From UBA4582 sp002389265 (GTDB lineage: Bacteria; Pseudomonadota; Gammaproteobacteria; Pseudomonadales; Azotimanducaceae): 64,000 nt of DNA. The position numbers were made by a program, and so were the translations under genes. The stretch spans positions 248,001 to 312,000 of the forward strand of contig CALSRT010000002.1 of NCBI GenBank assembly GCA_943788825.1, read 5' to 3'. Positions 62,338 through 64,000 of the stretch are shown here, in pieces; positions within the stretch are counted from its first letter, which is position 1, and the number at the start of each line of letters is the position of its first letter. Below the pieces are notes generated by a model that had not been told where the DNA came from, did no database searches, and saw only the letters and a program-made list of their open reading frames with translations.

Positions 62338-63423
62338 TCACAGTGAGATGACGAACGCTTTGTTCGGTGCTGCGCCGTTGAGGACTTCAGCGTAAGTGCC
62401 TAGTAACTCAGATTCACCGCTGCGCTGGTCTATCGTGATCCAGCCGTCAACCACCGTCAGAAAGCTGTCCCAGGCTGTGCCAAGCTCTGCTTGAAACTTT
62501 TCGGGGCCCCATTCTTTGTGGCGCTTTTGAATCTGGCTGGGCGCAAAGAACATGGCCGGCTTTGGTCCTGGCAGCGTGCCGAGGGCAGCGCCATCTCGAG
62601 ATTCCCAGTGGGTGATACCGACCCCGCAACTGTACTTCAGGTTATCCTGAAAATGTTCATGAATATTTGCCAGGACCTGACGGTTGCCCGCCATGTCGAT
62701 AAACACGCCGGGTAGGTTGTTGTCGAGAGTTTCAATATCCTCATAGGTGACTACCGTATCATAAACGCCAAGGCCCTTAACGAAATCTAGGTTACTGGCG
62801 GAGGTCAAGCCTGTGACGGACTGGTTCCGACTGTTCTTCAACAGATAGGCAAGACCCAATGACGTTTTGCTGGAAGCGCTGGAGAGTATGATGTTGGTTG
62901 CGCCAAAGCTCTGATTGTCAGCAATAAAATCATCCAGTACAAAGGAAGTAGTAAACAGCGGCCGGTAAATCATCTGGTGGCGATCAAACTCTGGGAGGTA
63001 ACCGTTCTCAGGGCTGACTCGTGAATATTGATTGTAGGTCGGTGGCAGCGCGGCGCGGTGGCTGACACCGTCAACAAAACCGCGATCGCTGACGCGAGCG
63101 GGCTGCACGACTAAATAGCTCGACATGGGGAAGTAACCATAATAACGCTGGCCCACATCGATGCCATCAACCTCGCTGCGGACGACGGTGGCCATACCCC
63201 AAACTGGAATTCGACCCCAGCCGTCTTCAGCGGGGAAAAATTGCCAATAGCCAATCATATCCCCGGCGACACCATAGGTGATGTTATTCGCTGTCAACGC
63301 AAACTGGTCAATTTGCAACAGCACTGACTCATCGTCCAGTACGACTTGTTCTGCATCGATTAGTTTAACCACGCGGGTGTTGGCGAGATTTGTTTTGAGT
63401 ATTTCAATGCTGTAGGCAGACAT
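62338..63423 (-). CDS. DUF2855 family protein (MDR-like)
   Basis: A 361-residue DUF2855 protein. The fold is MDR-like: LLQIDQFALTANNITYGVAGDMIGYW near 35 in place of the GroES-type site, and a Rossmann-like stretch NIILSSASSKTSLGLAYLL near 176 with SSASSKT where MDR proteins have GxGxxG. KPAMFFAPSQIQKRHKEWG near 295 is also family-typical. No catalytic zinc site. Function unknown. Confidence 0.85.
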   Translation of the reverse strand: MSAYSIEILKTNLANTRVVKLIDAEQVVLDDESVLLQIDQFALTANNITYGVAGDMIGYWQFFPAEDGWGRIPVWGMATVVRSEVDGIDVGQRYYGYFPMSSYLVVQPARVSDRGFVDGVSHRAALPPTYNQYSRVSPENGYLPEFDRHQMIYRPLFTTSFVLDDFIADNQSFGATNIILSSASSKTSLGLAYLLKNSRNQSVTGLTSASNLDFVKGLGVYDTVVTYEDIETLDNNLPGVFIDMAGNRQVLANIHEHFQDNLKYSCGVGITHWESRDGAALGTLPGPKPAMFFAPSQIQKRHKEWGPEKFQAELGTAWDSFLTVVDGWITIDQRSGESELLGTYAEVLNGAAPNKAFVISL

Positions 63424-63590
63424 GAACGTACCTTGATCATTAGGAGTGGCGCAGGTTAGCGAGCCTGGCCTGGCAAATCAAGCTGATGACTACAGGCTCT
63501 CAATGAGTCGGCGACTCGGCTAATGTTGTGTTAGTGTTTAACGGCGCAGGTCATAGGCGCGTCAGGATCCTCTAATTAAGGTAAAGGACG

Positions 63591-64000
63591 ATGATTCAAC
63601 AAGATTCAAACGCTGGTATTCATACGCTGTATGGCACGCCGTTGTCATTGTATACGGGTAAGGCTCGCGCTTACCTGATTAAACAGCGAATACCCTATCG
63701 AGAAATCACGCCAACCACCGCCCACTTTCGAGACCAGGTGCGGCCGAATGCGGGAGGCCAATCCATTCCCATCATAGAAACTGCCGAGGGTGAGGTCATT
63801 CGTGACAGCACGGCGATCATTGATCATTTTGAAACGCTTAGCGGGGGGCAGGCGCTTCCGAAAGGCCCACGTCAACGTTTTCTGGCGCGCCTGTTCGATG
63901 TGATTGGTTCTGAAGGACTACTGCGCCCAGCCATGCACTATCGTTGGAATTATCCAGCAGAGAATTTAAATTTCCTCGCCTTCCATTTCCAGTCGATGAT
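63591..64000 (+). CDS. Glutathione S-transferase family protein, 3' partial
   Basis: The first 136 codons of a GST-like protein that runs off the window. The thioredoxin-like N-terminal domain reads HTLYGTPLSLYTGKARAYL, then IPYREITPTT, the cis-Pro in GGQSIPII and the Glu-Ser-type RDSTAIIDHF, where GSTs bind the glutathione gamma-glutamyl group. The helical domain begins LFDVIGSEGLL. AAAGGA before ATG 63591. Class not determined because the C-terminal domain is missing. Confidence 0.85.
   Translation, partial: MIQQDSNAGIHTLYGTPLSLYTGKARAYLIKQRIPYREITPTTAHFRDQVRPNAGGQSIPIIETAEGEVIRDSTAIIDHFETLSGGQALPKGPRQRFLARLFDVIGSEGLLRPAMHYRWNYPAENLNFLAFHFQSM

Noticed and set aside
1..64000. CRISPR arrays, transposases, prophage, tRNA or rRNA genes
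   Set aside because: None seen: the direct repeats present are short tandem arrays without spacers, and no recombinase other than XerC occurs.

Overview
The window looks like chromosomal DNA from a gammaproteobacterium. Gene content is almost entirely core metabolism and housekeeping. The order repeatedly matches Pseudomonas and related genomes: lptM-lysA-dapF-DUF484-xerC-yigB with divergent cyaY; argH / algZ-algR-hemC-hemD-hemX-hemY; fre-rho-trxA-hemB (without ppx-ppk); and pckA near hslR and cysQ. The long-form isocitrate lyase, Mg-type HemB, and the RpoD, GshA and AcpH types agree. A CYP153-type P450, a SCP2-thiolase/DUF35 pair and a candidate selenoprotein suggest an aerobic, possibly marine, lipid- or hydrocarbon-using organism; that last step is inference. 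I see no rRNA, tRNA, CRISPR array, phage or insertion sequence.

Layout. 0-6.5 kb: a partial acyl-CoA synthetase, ihfB, a divergent CBS-containing IMP dehydrogenase, a cytochrome c5, comM, and a PII gene with a sigma-54 promoter and NtrC-like sites. 6.6-14.7 kb: thrC, the diaminopimelate/lysine and xerC operon, cyaY and argH. 14.8-21.2 kb: the AlgZ/AlgR two-component pair, with a frameshift in algR and a perfect CRP/Vfr-type site before it, then the heme operon hemCDXY. 21.3-25.2 kb: fre, rho, trxA, hemB. 25.5-34.5 kb: an unrecognised possibly ferritin-like protein, yheS, dsbB, acpH, gshA, pckA, hslR, cysQ. 34.5-36.1 kb: DUF35 plus thiolase-like pair. 36.1-37.0 kb: a long gene-poor AT-rich gap. 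37.0-44.9 kb: rpoD, a TPR protein, a small basic protein, aceA, cbpM-cbpA, a DEAD-box helicase. 45-54.3 kb: CYP153-type P450, EF-G2, a lysine/arginine decarboxylase, an alpha/beta hydrolase, a GGDEF protein, an MDR oxidoreductase. 54.3-64 kb: a second MDR oxidoreductase, an APH-AAA fusion, the candidate selenoprotein peroxiredoxin beside a thioredoxin-fold lipoprotein, an amidohydrolase, an AhpD-like protein, a NUDIX hydrolase, a DUF2855 protein and a partial GST.

The strongest unusual signal is at 57045-57569 on the minus strand. One peroxiredoxin reading frame with a signal peptide and a strong ribosome binding site is interrupted by a single in-frame TGA. That TGA lies exactly at the peroxidatic cysteine position (FTGG-U-TLEC), and a SECIS-like hairpin follows with its apical loop starting 22 nt after the TGA. 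An automatic annotation would call this two fragments or a pseudogene; I read it as a probable periplasmic selenocysteine peroxiredoxin. Also worth attention are the algR frameshift, the nitrogen-control promoter before the PII gene, the CRP/Vfr site before algR, and a 14-bp repeat family that starts at the stop codons of two unrelated genes.
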